Positions 43,172-51,016 of a stretch of 64,000 bases of DNA are shown piece by piece. The stretch covers positions 143,964 through 207,963 of the forward strand of contig NZ_BMNK01000002.1 of assembly GCF_014646515.1 (NCBI RefSeq), written 5' to 3'. The DNA comes from Nonomuraea glycinis. Lineage in GTDB: Bacteria; Actinomycetota; Actinomycetes; Streptosporangiales; Streptosporangiaceae. The notes beneath the pieces were generated by a model, which was given only the letters and a program-made list of their open reading frames with translations, did no database searches and was not told the origin of the DNA. Positions within the stretch are counted from its first letter, which is position 1. The number at the start of each line of letters is the position of its first letter. The translations under genes and the position numbers were made by a program.

Positions 43172-45844
43172 GGAGTGGTCGATCTCGCCGATCACGCGGG
43201 CGCCCAGCTCGCGCTGGAGCAGGGCCATGCCCGACATCGCATCGGCATCGGCGTCCGCGTCGTTCAGTGGGTCGACGTCGTCGGCGTCGGCGTTCTTGCC
43301 GCGGCCGGGGACGGCGTCCGGCCAGGCCGGGGCCGCAGGGGAGGCGGCCGCTTTGCGGGCGCCGGCCACGCGAGGGCCCGCCTGGGCCGCGGCTCTGGCG
43401 GCCGAACGGGCAGCGGCCAGGCCGGTGCCCGGTGCCCCAGCTCCCCGGTGCCCCGGACCCGCCGACGTCTGGGAGGGGTCGGGGGTGGGAGGCGAGCCGG
43501 GACCGGGATCGTCAGGAGCGGACGGCCAGGATTCGTCCGTCGTCGGATGGTCGCCGGGCGACGAAGGGCCGCTGGAACGAGTCTCGTCCACCGCTGTACG
43601 ACTCCGCGCCGGTGCCGTCGCACCGTCGGCTTGGACGGCGACTCCCTGCGGCGTCTGCACCGCGACCTGCGACCCGTCCTGAGCACCCACCGGCGAATCC
43701 GGGGCCGCTCCCCACTGCCCACCGGCGGCTTCGACCGCAGGGGCCGCCATGCCGCCGGCCGGCCCCGAACTTAGCGCCGCGCCCGGGCCGGGCCCTGCAC
43801 CGGCCTGCCCTGAGCCTGGTCGCGGGCCCGACGGGGTGCCCGCCTGGGCGTCCGGTCCGCCGCCCTGGCCTGCGTGAGCATCCGACGATGAGCGTACGGA
43901 ACCACCCGAGTGCGGACCGGCGGGACCGCCTGGATGCGTACCCGAGGGCCCGCCGGGATGCGGCCCCGCTGGCCCACCCGAGTGCGGACCCGACAGGCCG
44001 CCCGAAGGACTCCCCTGGTGAGGCCCCGACGGCGGGCCCGAGTGAGGGCCGGGCTGGGGGCCGCGTGAGGTCTGCTGCGGCGCGGAGCCGCCGCCCACCA
44101 CCGCCTCGACCCGCCAGGTGCCGCCGAGCACGTCGCCCAGCGCGCTGGCCACCACGGCGTCCTTGCCGCCGCCGGTGAAGTTCTTCATCGCGCCGACCTG
44201 GAGGAAGCCGAGCGTGACCACGTTGCCTTCGACGCCCACCACCTGAGCGTTGGTGCTCACGTTCGACCAGGCCGCGATGCTGCGCTGCTTCAGCGCGGCC
44301 AGGACCACCGGCCACTGCTGCTGGATCGAGGCCGTACCCCCCGCTGTGACCCCTGACTGGGCGTGAGCCGGTGGCGCGGCGGAGGCCGGTGGTTGCGCCG
44401 CCGGAGCCCCGGGGCGAGCCGTCTCGGGCCAGTCGTCGGCGGCCGGCCGCGGCGCCTGGGCGTCCGCCCCCGAGGAGTCGAGCGCCGGCCCGCTCGGAGT
44501 GCTGACCGTCGCCGAACCCCCGTGCGCGGCATCTGGCACGGCCGCCGTACCAGAGCCATCGTGTACGGCACGCGTTCCAGGACCTGCCGGCGCGGCGGCC
44601 GCATGGGGACCTGCCTGGGCGGACGGCGTACCAGAACCTGCCGGAGCGGCGGGTGCGCCGGTTGAGCGGGCGGCCAGGTGCGCTACGGCGCCGCCGCGTT
44701 CGAGGCGCTCCAGGCGGGCGAGCAGGGCGGCCTCGCCCTGCGCGGCCGCCGGGAGCAGGACGCGGGCGCACATGAGCTCCAGCAGGAGGCGCGGCGAGGT
44801 GGCGCCGCGCATCTCGGTGAGGCCGCTGTTGAAGATCTCGGCGGCGCGGGTGAGCTCGGCGGGCCCCATCGACGCCGCCTGCTGGACCAGCCGCTCCAGC
44901 TCGTCGGCCGGGCGGTCGAGCAGGCCGCTGGAGGCCGCCTCGGGGACGTTCGCGAGGATGACCAGGTCGCGGAAGCGCTCCAGGAGGTCGGCGCCGAAGC
45001 GGCGCGGGTCGTGACCGCCTTCGATGACCCGGTTGACGGCGTGGAAGACCTGGGCGCCGTCGTGCGCGGCGAAGGCGGCGACGACCTCGTCCAGCAGGTC
45101 GCCGTCGGTGTAGCCGAGCAGCGAGACGGCCTTGGCGTAGGTGATGCCCTCGTCGTCGGCCCCGGCGAGAAGCTGGTCCAGGATGGACAGCGAGTCACGC
45201 GCGGATCCGGCGCCGGCCCGGACGACGAGCGGCAGGGCGGTCGGCTCGTACGGGACGCTCTCCGAGGAGAGGATCTCCTCCAGCAGCGCGCGGAGCGTCG
45301 CGGGCGGCATCAGCCGGAACGGGTAGTGGTGGGTCCGCGACTTGATGGTGCCGATGACCTTTTCCGGCTCGGTCGTCGCGAAGATGAACTTCAGGTGCGG
45401 CGGAGGCTCCTCGACGAGCTTGAGCAGCGCGTTGAACCCCTCACGGGTCACCATGTGCGCTTCGTCGATGATGTAGATCTTGTAACGCGCGGACACCGGC
45501 GCGAAGAAGGCGCGCTCCCGCAGGTCACGCGCGTCGTCGACACCACCGTGGGAGGCGGCGTCGATCTCGATCACGTCAAGGTGGCCGGGCCCGGTCGGGG
45601 CGAGGGCGACACAGGACTCGCAGACCCCGCAGGGATCGGGGGTGGGGCCCTGCGCGCAGTTGAGCGAGCGGGCCAGGATCCGGGCGCTGGAGGTCTTGCC
45701 ACATCCGCGGGGGCCGCTGAACAGGTAGGCGTGGTTGATGCGGCCCGTGCGCAACGCCTGCCGCAGCGGGTCGGTGACGTGCTCCTGACCCTTGACCTCC
45801 GCGAAGGTCCCGGGCCGGTACTTGCGGTAAAGCGCAAGGCTCAT
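43169..45844 (-). CDS. dnaX: DNA polymerase III subunit tau/gamma
   Basis: 891 residues from the ATG at 45844. The clamp-loader AAA+ domain has Walker A GPRGCGKTS (44-52), the zinc module C64...C73-x2-C76-x2-C79, and IYIIDEAHMVTREGFNALLKLVEEPP. Domain III is followed by a very long tail (about 400-891) rich in Gly, Pro, Ser and Ala, with GPHSGGPAGPHPGGPSG-type repeats around residues 640-700, then a short conserved end (MALLQRELGARVIGEIDHS). I see no slippery A-run that would make a shorter gamma form. The SRP RNA gene is just upstream. Confidence 0.96.
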   Translation of the reverse strand: MSLALYRKYRPGTFAEVKGQEHVTDPLRQALRTGRINHAYLFSGPRGCGKTSSARILARSLNCAQGPTPDPCGVCESCVALAPTGPGHLDVIEIDAASHGGVDDARDLRERAFFAPVSARYKIYIIDEAHMVTREGFNALLKLVEEPPPHLKFIFATTEPEKVIGTIKSRTHHYPFRLMPPATLRALLEEILSSESVPYEPTALPLVVRAGAGSARDSLSILDQLLAGADDEGITYAKAVSLLGYTDGDLLDEVVAAFAAHDGAQVFHAVNRVIEGGHDPRRFGADLLERFRDLVILANVPEAASSGLLDRPADELERLVQQAASMGPAELTRAAEIFNSGLTEMRGATSPRLLLELMCARVLLPAAAQGEAALLARLERLERGGAVAHLAARSTGAPAAPAGSGTPSAQAGPHAAAAPAGPGTRAVHDGSGTAAVPDAAHGGSATVSTPSGPALDSSGADAQAPRPAADDWPETARPGAPAAQPPASAAPPAHAQSGVTAGGTASIQQQWPVVLAALKQRSIAAWSNVSTNAQVVGVEGNVVTLGFLQVGAMKNFTGGGKDAVVASALGDVLGGTWRVEAVVGGGSAPQQTSRGPQPGPHSGPPSGPHQGSPSGGLSGPHSGGPAGPHPGGPSGTHPGGPAGPHSGGSVRSSSDAHAGQGGGPDAQAGTPSGPRPGSGQAGAGPGPGAALSSGPAGGMAAPAVEAAGGQWGAAPDSPVGAQDGSQVAVQTPQGVAVQADGATAPARSRTAVDETRSSGPSSPGDHPTTDESWPSAPDDPGPGSPPTPDPSQTSAGPGHRGAGAPGTGLAAARSAARAAAQAGPRVAGARKAAASPAAPAWPDAVPGRGKNADADDVDPLNDADADADAMSGMALLQRELGARVIGEIDHS

Positions 45845-45859
45845 GCGACCATCCCGCCT

Positions 45860-45890
45860 GCGAGGGGCTCCCAACGAAGAGACCCCTCGC
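45860..45890 (-). promoter_or_regulatory. hairpin competing with the SRP RNA 3' arm, before dnaX
   Basis: On the minus strand the SRP RNA 3' strand GCGAGGGG (complement of 45883-45890) can pair with CCCCTCGC (complement of 45860-45867), which lies 15 nt before the dnaX ATG. The same SRP strand otherwise pairs with the SRP 5' strand. The 8-bp GC stem with a 15-nt loop could terminate the RNA gene or attenuate dnaX; there is no U-tract. Confidence 0.5.
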
Positions 45891-45967
45891 ACACCCGCCA
45901 GAGCCCGCTTATCCTTGCTGCCTTCCGGCCCTGGGGAGGTTCACAGGATGACGCCGCGCGAGGGGTC
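45881..45967 (-). ncRNA. ffs: signal recognition particle RNA (small bacterial 4.5S type)
   Basis: The minus strand has the conserved core CCAGGGCCGGAAGGCAGCAA with its GGAA tetraloop-proximal stem, followed by GGATAAGCGGGCTCTGGCGGG. The outer helix is formed by GACCCCTCGC (5') and GCGAGGGGTC (3'), which set the limits given. It forms the Ffh-bound SRP for membrane-protein targeting. Its location directly before dnaX is the usual bacterial one. Confidence 0.92.
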
Positions 45968-46075
45968 CTTCGACAGTCTAGCGGGACACGGCAGTGCTCG
46001 CTCCAGCCCATCACGCCGGAATATCTCGTACGGCGCCGCCGGAAAATGATGGTCTCCACACCCCCGATAGTCCGG

Positions 46076-46081
46076 TAAGCT
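46076..46081 (+). promoter_or_regulatory. -10 box before tRNA-Ser(GGA)
   Basis: TAAGCT lies 7 nt before the mature 5' end of the tRNA, so transcription starts almost at the tRNA itself. Confidence 0.4.
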
Positions 46082-46088
46082 CATCGAC

Positions 46089-46176
46089 GGAGGATTCGCC
46101 TAGTGGCCGAGGGCGCACGCTTGGAAAGCGTGTAAGGGGCAACCCTTCAGGAGTTCAAATCTCCTATCCTCCGCCA
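46089..46176 (+). tRNA. tRNA-Ser (anticodon GGA)
   Basis: Acceptor strands GGAGGAT (46089-46095) and ATCCTCC (46166-46172) pair fully, G73 is the discriminator and CCA is encoded (46174-46176). The anticodon stem CACGC/GCGTG encloses CTTGGAAA with anticodon GGA, and a long variable arm (GTAAGGGGCAACCCTTC) marks a class II serine tRNA. TTCAAAT is the T-loop. Confidence 0.97.
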
Positions 46177-46183
46177 GTCCAGA

Positions 46184-46211
46184 GGGGTGTGCCGTTTCGA
46201 CGGCACACCCC
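46184..46211 (+). terminator. terminator of tRNA-Ser(GGA)
   Basis: GGGGTGTGCCGT and ACGGCACACCCC form a perfect 12-bp stem closed by a TTCG loop and followed by TTCT. The following gap to 46315 shows nothing else. Confidence 0.9.
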
Positions 46212-46315
46212 TTCTGGCATTCCAGGGGCGGCGTCCGTTTCGCCTTGGGGCTCTCCATGGGTCCAGGGCAGCGTGAGAAGGGGACGGCACTCGGTGAGCG
46301 CTCGGCGGTCGATTT

Positions 46316-47362
46316 CTACGCGCGCCAGATGTTCAGGCAGCGGGCCATGATCCGGAAGGGAATGGCCCTTCCCTTGATCTGGTCGACGGTGCCGGCCAGG
46401 TGGACGTCGAGCTCGGGGCAGTGGAAGAGCCAGGTGCCAGTGACCCCTGAGTGGCCTACGAGGGTCGCGGAGCTGTGGCTCGGTGCCGCCAGGCGGCCGA
46501 TGGTGAAGATCATGGTGCCCAGGCCGTACTGGAGGACGGGCACGTTGCGCAGGCGGTTGCGGCGCTCAGTGAGGAGGCCCACCGTGCGCGGGTCTTTGAA
46601 GAGTTCCCCCTTGAGCAGAGCCTGCTGGAAGGTGAGAAGGTCGCCGGTGGTGCTGATCAAGTCGTTGGCGGATGCGATCAGCCCGGGCAGGTCGACGCGG
46701 CGGCGTCCGGCGTAGAGGGGCACGGGGCGTTCCGGGAGCCGGGTGCTCGTCAGGCCCAGCGGGCCGGTGACGCGGTCGGCCAGCAGGCCGGCGAACGGGC
46801 GGCCGGTCACCGTCTCCAGGATGCGGATGAGCAGTTGGAAGCCGGTGTCGGAGTAGCGGGCCTTCTGGCGGCGGGCGGTGAGGTCCTGGGGCGCGAAGTG
46901 AGGGCCTTGCCGCCGGGCCATCCGCATGGCGTCCGTGAAGGTCCAGGAGACGTCCTCGCCGGCGGCCAGGTGGTCGAAGAGGCTGGGGCCTTCGCCGCGA
47001 TGCTCGAAGAAGTCGGGGAGGCCGGAGGTGTGACCGGCGAGGTGGCGCACGGTGATCTCGGCCGTCCGGTCGACTCCGCCGAGGACGTGGAGGCGGTCGG
47101 TGGTCTCCGCCGGCAGGTAGGTGGTGATCGGCGCGTCCAGCGCGAGCTCGCCGCGCTCGTGGGCCTGCAGGACCAGCGCGATGATGAACCGTTTGGTGAT
47201 GCTGGCGATGAAGAACGGGGTGTCGGGGCCGGGTAAGCCGACGGCGCCCGACCAGTGCTGTTCCCCGCCGGCGAGGGCGAGGTTGACGTGATGGAGGCCG
47301 CGCCGAGCGCCGAGCTTCTCCAGCAGGCGCGTCAGGCGGGCGTCGATGTCAGCGGGAACCAT
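46316..47362 (-). CDS. serine hydrolase, beta-lactamase/DD-carboxypeptidase fold
   Basis: 348 residues, no signal peptide. SxxK is S54-I-T-K57, YSD in QKARYSDTGFQLL is the YxN-type motif, and HSGVTGTW supplies the HxG third motif. It belongs to the class C-like esterase/peptidase group rather than to secreted antibiotic beta-lactamases. A PadR regulator is divergent, with a large palindrome between them, so expression is probably repressed until a ligand is sensed. Confidence 0.87.
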   Translation of the reverse strand: MVPADIDARLTRLLEKLGARRGLHHVNLALAGGEQHWSGAVGLPGPDTPFFIASITKRFIIALVLQAHERGELALDAPITTYLPAETTDRLHVLGGVDRTAEITVRHLAGHTSGLPDFFEHRGEGPSLFDHLAAGEDVSWTFTDAMRMARRQGPHFAPQDLTARRQKARYSDTGFQLLIRILETVTGRPFAGLLADRVTGPLGLTSTRLPERPVPLYAGRRRVDLPGLIASANDLISTTGDLLTFQQALLKGELFKDPRTVGLLTERRNRLRNVPVLQYGLGTMIFTIGRLAAPSHSSATLVGHSGVTGTWLFHCPELDVHLAGTVDQIKGRAIPFRIMARCLNIWRA

Positions 47363-47377
47363 GACGAAACCTCATCT

Positions 47378-47414
47378 CTCTCATAGACATGTCTATTAGA
47401 TATGTCTATGAGAG
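47378..47414. promoter_or_regulatory. PadR operator between hydrolase and PadR genes
   Basis: CTCTCATAGACAT (47378-47390) and ATGTCTATGAGAG (47402-47414) are perfect 13-bp inverted arms. The centre adds another ATGTCTAT (47389-47396) that makes a second palindrome, ATAGACATGTCTAT (47383-47396). Three half-sites in this AT-rich stretch fit PadR or GntR-YtrA-type binding and overlap both promoters. Confidence 0.7.
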
Positions 47415-47423
47415 TCAACGGAC

Positions 47424-47429
47424 TAGACT
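47424..47429 (+). promoter_or_regulatory. -10 box of leaderless PadR-gene promoter
   Basis: TAGACT is 6 nt before the ATG at 47436, without a Shine-Dalgarno. The operator at 47378-47414 covers the -35 region. Confidence 0.5.
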
Positions 47430-47435
47430 CGGCCG

Positions 47436-47963
47436 ATGGCCTACGTGATCCTCGGTCTGCTCCTGATCGCCCCGCAGAGTTTCTACGACCTCATCAAGGC
47501 GTTCGAGAGCGGAGTCGCGCTCTTCTACAGCGCCAGCTCGGGCAGCATCAAACGCGCGCTCGACGGCTTGCTCGCCCGAGGGTTCATCGAGGTCGCCAGC
47601 GTCGAGGGCGGCCGGGGACGGAAGCTGTACCGCGTCACCGACACCGGCCGCGAGGAGTTTCGCACCTGGATGAAGGCAGAGCCGACCGGGCCCGATCTGG
47701 AGACCGCGGCGCTGGCCAGGCTCTACTTCCTGGGCCTGCTTGACCACTCGGAACGCGTACGGGTCCTGCACCGCATCACGGCGCGCATCGAGACCGAACT
47801 CGCCACCCTCACCGACCTCGACGAACGCCTTGACACCGTGAGCATCCCCGAGGAGCACCGCGACATCGCCACCCATCAGCGCGCCGCCCTCGACTACGGC
47901 ATCGCCTCGGGCCGCTTCATGCTCGCCTGGTTCCGCGCCCACACCGACACCCTGAGTCGCTGA
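47436..47963 (+). CDS. PadR-family transcriptional regulator
   Basis: 175 residues. The PadR winged helix starts MAYVILGLLLIAPQSFYDLIKAFESGVALFYSASSGSIKRALDGL; GGRGRKLYRVTDTGREEF is the wing, and a C-terminal coiled dimerisation helix follows. The DNA-binding part is divergent from classic PadR (SGSIKRALDGL in place of xGTLYPxLxRL), placing it in a subgroup. It is divergent from the hydrolase and probably autorepressed. Confidence 0.9.
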   Translation: MAYVILGLLLIAPQSFYDLIKAFESGVALFYSASSGSIKRALDGLLARGFIEVASVEGGRGRKLYRVTDTGREEFRTWMKAEPTGPDLETAALARLYFLGLLDHSERVRVLHRITARIETELATLTDLDERLDTVSIPEEHRDIATHQRAALDYGIASGRFMLAWFRAHTDTLSR

Positions 47964-47987
47964 CCCACCATCCGGCGAACCTCTGAT

Positions 47988-48629
47988 CTAGGCCGTGGTG
48001 AGGGCCTTGGAGCGGTCGGTGGCGAGGTGGATGGCCATGCCGCCGAGCACGGTGCCCATGAAGTAGCGCTGTACGCGGACCCACAGGGGGCGGGTGGCGA
48101 GGAAGGTGGCGAGGCCGCCTGCCGAGATGACGATGAGGCCGTTGACCAGGGTGCCGACGGCGATCTGCGCGGAGCCGAGGGCGAGGCTCTGCAGCAGGAC
48201 GTTGCCCATCGCGGGGTCGATGAACTGCGGGAGCAGCGACAGGTACAGGATCGCGATCTTGGGGTTCAGCAGGCAGGTGAGCAAGCCCATGGCGAACAGC
48301 CTGCGAGGCGGCTCGACCGGGAGCTCGCGGGTCTCGAACGCCGAGGTGCCGCCCGGCTTGAGCGCGTTCCAGGCGAGCCAGAGCAGGTAGGCGGCGCCGG
48401 CGAGCTTCAGGGTCGTGTACGCGGCCGGCACGTAGACGAAGATGGCCGTCAGGCCCAGGCAGGTGGCGGCCAGATAGGTGGTGAAGCCCAGGAAGACGCC
48501 CATGAGCGAGATGAGTCCCGCTTTGCGCCCCTGGGTGATCGACCTGGAGACCAGGTAGATCATGTTCGGCCCTGGGGTAAGCACCATACCCAGGGAAACA
48601 AGGGCAATCCCTAACATTCCACCCGTCAT
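47988..48629 (-). CDS. LysE/RhtB-family amino-acid exporter
   Basis: 213 residues with six hydrophobic segments. The N-terminal signature SLGMVLTPGPNMIYLVSRSITQGRKAG and LNPKIAILYLSLLPQFI are typical of the family that exports amino acids such as homoserine, threonine or lysine. It is convergent with the PadR gene, and its promoter is shared with the divergent metallopeptidase region. Confidence 0.92.
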   Translation of the reverse strand: MTGGMLGIALVSLGMVLTPGPNMIYLVSRSITQGRKAGLISLMGVFLGFTTYLAATCLGLTAIFVYVPAAYTTLKLAGAAYLLWLAWNALKPGGTSAFETRELPVEPPRRLFAMGLLTCLLNPKIAILYLSLLPQFIDPAMGNVLLQSLALGSAQIAVGTLVNGLIVISAGGLATFLATRPLWVRVQRYFMGTVLGGMAIHLATDRSKALTTA

Positions 48630-48728
48630 ATCGGCATGTTAACGGACGGCCGTACGAGGCTCTTGGCCGCGTCGAGTCTCGCTTTTGGGGAAGTTGCCAC
48701 CTGGCAACCCAGCGGAAGGGACACCGCC

Positions 48729-49556
48729 ATGGACTTCAGGGACGACGTCAACCTCGACTCCTCGCAGGTCGAGGACGCCGGCGGCGGAGGAGGCGGTGGC
48801 GGGTTCCCGCGCGGCGTGGTCGTGGGCGGTGGCGGCATCGTCAGCCTGATCGCGCTCGTCCTGGTCTTCGTGCTGAACAACGTGGGCACCGAGCAGCCCG
48901 CCCAGCGCCAGCCCCCGCCGGCGAACCTGGCCGAGCGGTGCCAGACGGGCAAGGACGCCGACCAGACGGAGAAGTGCCAGGTCGTGGGCGTGGTCAACAG
49001 CATCCAGGACTACTGGAAGACCGAGCTGCCGACCTACCGCCTGGCCAAGACCGTGCTCTACTCCGGCGGCGTGCGCACCGCGTGCGGCGCCGCCGACTCC
49101 TCCGTCGGCCCCTTCTACTGCCCCGGCGACCGGCGCGTCTACCTGGACCTGAGCTTCTTCGACCAGTTGCGGAGCCAGTTCGGCGCCAAGGGCGGCCCCT
49201 TCGCGCAGGCGTACGTGATCGCCCACGAGTACGGCCACCATGTGCAGAACCTGCTCGGCGCCCTGGAAAGCGGCAGTTCGGTGGCGACCGAGCTGCAGGC
49301 CGACTGCTACGCGGGCGTGTGGGCCAAGAATGCCTACCAGGGCGGCTTCTACGAAAAGCCGTTCACCGACACCGAAATAGCCGAGGCGCTCGACGCGGCG
49401 GCGGCCGTGGGCGACGACCGGATTCAGCAACGCGGTGGTGGCAGCGTCGACCCCGAATCGTTCACGCACGGCAGCTCGAAACAGCGGGTGGCCGCCTTCC
49501 AGCGCGGATACGCCACCGGAAAAGCCGCCGAATGCACGGCCGGCGACCTGGTCTGA
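48729..49556 (+). CDS. neutral zinc metallopeptidase (YpfJ-family, membrane-anchored)
   Basis: 275 residues from the ATG at 48729 (GGAAGGGA upstream). A Gly-rich stretch (18-25, 33-36) precedes one transmembrane helix (about 37-52), then an extracytoplasmic domain with four cysteines and the zinc motif HEYGHH (H166, E167, H170) plus ATELQADCYAGVWA, whose Glu/Asp completes the site. The function of the family is unknown; proteolysis at the cell surface is inferred. Confidence 0.92.
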   Translation: MDFRDDVNLDSSQVEDAGGGGGGGGFPRGVVVGGGGIVSLIALVLVFVLNNVGTEQPAQRQPPPANLAERCQTGKDADQTEKCQVVGVVNSIQDYWKTELPTYRLAKTVLYSGGVRTACGAADSSVGPFYCPGDRRVYLDLSFFDQLRSQFGAKGGPFAQAYVIAHEYGHHVQNLLGALESGSSVATELQADCYAGVWAKNAYQGGFYEKPFTDTEIAEALDAAAAVGDDRIQQRGGGSVDPESFTHGSSKQRVAAFQRGYATGKAAECTAGDLV

Positions 49557-49591
49557 ACTCGGCCGAGAACACAAGTAATCGAAATCACGCC

Positions 49592-49597
49592 TAAAAT
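49592..49597 (+). promoter_or_regulatory. -10 box of leaderless promoter for the ParB-like gene
   Basis: TAAAAT lies 7 nt before the GTG at 49605, without a Shine-Dalgarno. Confidence 0.55.
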
Positions 49598-49604
49598 CAG
49601 TGGG

Positions 49605-49901
49605 GTGATCTTCAAGCTTGTCGGCGACGGACGCCCTTATCCCGAACACGGCACGTCCAACCGCGAGTGGGCCCAGATACCCCCGCGGCAGGTCCGGCTC
49701 GACTCCCTGATCACCACCAAGGCCATGCTGGACCTGCACTCGCTGCTCGCCGCCGACTCCACCTTCTACGGTGACCTGTTCCCGCACGTGGTGCAGTGGC
49801 GCGGCGAGCTCTACCTTGAGGACGGCCTGCACCGGGCACTGCGCGCGGCCCTGCACCAACGATCGATCCTGCATGCCAGAGTTCTCGAGCTGCCGAGCTA
49901 G
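49605..49901 (+). CDS. small ParB/sulfiredoxin-like conserved protein (database name: VapB-family antitoxin)
   Basis: 98 residues from a GTG. The pattern RQVRLDSLITTKAMLDLHSLL ... LYLEDGLHRALRAALHQRSILHARVL resembles the ParB N-terminal/sulfiredoxin fold, whose core is a DGxHRxxAA motif. Databases label actinobacterial homologues as VapB-type antitoxins, but there is no VapC PIN toxin here. Its last 29 nt overlap the next gene, a periplasmic-binding-like protein, so the two are translationally coupled and probably work together. Confidence 0.7.
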   Translation: MIFKLVGDGRPYPEHGTSNREWAQIPPRQVRLDSLITTKAMLDLHSLLAADSTFYGDLFPHVVQWRGELYLEDGLHRALRAALHQRSILHARVLELPS

Positions 49902-50889
49902 AAACGGACTCCGCCTCGGCGCCTGCCTGTCCCTGACCGGCAGGTTCGCCCGGTTCGGCACGCAGGCCCTGCACGGACTGACGATCTGGCGGTCCAGGAC
50001 CGAGGCCGCCGAATTGGTCGTCGAGGACGACAGAAGCGACCCGAAGTCCCTGGATTCAGCATTTCCCGACCTGGCCAGACGGTGCGACCTGATCCTCGGC
50101 CCTTATTCGACGCACCTGATGCGCCGCGCGGGGGACATCGGCGCCCACCTCGACCGGCTGATCTGGAATCACGGCGGCTCGGGGGACGACGTCCAGCATG
50201 CCCATCCCGGCCACCTCGTGTCCGTGCTGACGCCGGCGAGCCGCTACGCGGACCCGTTCGTTCAGCACGTGGCATCGGAGCTGGTCATCGTCCAGGGCAA
50301 GGGCGGCTTCGGCCGGCAGGTCGCCGACGGTGCGGTGACGCTGGCGCACGAGCTGGGCAAGGAGGTGGTCCGGCTGGGCCCGGACGACGACCTCCAGCGA
50401 CCGGGGCCGTGGAGCCTGCTCTGCGCCGGCACGTTCGAGGAGGACGTCCAGACGGTACGGCGAGCCCGAGCCCTGCCGAATCCGCCGCGGTCGACCTGCG
50501 CGGTGGCGGCTGGTGTCCGCGCGTTCGGCTCGGCCGTCGAGGACGCCCAGGGCACGTACGGTGTCGGGCAGTGGTTTCCGGGGGCCGGTGGAGCCCCTGA
50601 GCTCTTCATGACGGAGTCGGACTTCCTCACCGCCTACCAGAAGCACGCCGGCGCCCCGCCGGACTATCCGGCGGTGCAGGCCGCTGCGACGGCGGCCATC
50701 GCCACGCACTGCGCGGAGCGAGCGGGCAGCACCGCGCGCGAGGCCCTGTGGCCGGTGGCCGCGGCCCTGGAGACCACCACGCTCTTCGGCGCTTTCAAGA
50801 TCGACCCGCACACCGGCGTCCAGGTCGGACACCAGACCGCCTTCGCCCGCTGGGCGGTCGACGGCCCTGTCGCACTCCGCCGACTCTGA
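49873..50889 (+). CDS. periplasmic-binding-fold protein without signal peptide (Peripla_BP_6-like)
   Basis: 338 residues from the ATG at 49873; an in-frame extension upstream to 49771 is out-of-frame shadow of the previous gene. LRLGACLSLTGRFARFGTQALHGLTIWRS and DLILGPYSTHLMRRAGDIGAHLDRLIWNHGG match the two-lobed substrate-binding fold of branched-chain amino-acid ABC systems. There is no signal peptide, lipobox or transporter gene, so it is likely a cytoplasmic sensor. A FMTESDFLTAYQKHAGAPPDYPAVQA stretch is the typical C-terminal hinge. Confidence 0.75.
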   Translation: MPEFSSCRARNGLRLGACLSLTGRFARFGTQALHGLTIWRSRTEAAELVVEDDRSDPKSLDSAFPDLARRCDLILGPYSTHLMRRAGDIGAHLDRLIWNHGGSGDDVQHAHPGHLVSVLTPASRYADPFVQHVASELVIVQGKGGFGRQVADGAVTLAHELGKEVVRLGPDDDLQRPGPWSLLCAGTFEEDVQTVRRARALPNPPRSTCAVAAGVRAFGSAVEDAQGTYGVGQWFPGAGGAPELFMTESDFLTAYQKHAGAPPDYPAVQAAATAAIATHCAERAGSTAREALWPVAAALETTTLFGAFKIDPHTGVQVGHQTAFARWAVDGPVALRRL

Positions 50890-51016
50890 TCCGGCCGAAG
50901 ACCGGTGGCTCGATTAACGAGGGCCCCTGATCGATCGCCTCAGCACCGCCCGACGATTTTCGCCCCGTCCACCGGGCGTCAATCGCTTGGCGATCCCCGC
51001 CACGGAGGATGCGGGC

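Noticed and set aside
43169..45844. Programmed frameshift producing a gamma subunit
   Set aside because: No slippery A-run followed by a stem was seen in the frame; the tail is continuous.
46089..46176. Integrative element at the tRNA-Ser genes
   Set aside because: No integrase, no duplicated tRNA 3' end and no phage genes near either serine tRNA.
49605..49901. VapBC toxin-antitoxin system
   Set aside because: No PIN-domain toxin is adjacent; the partner is a periplasmic-binding-fold protein.
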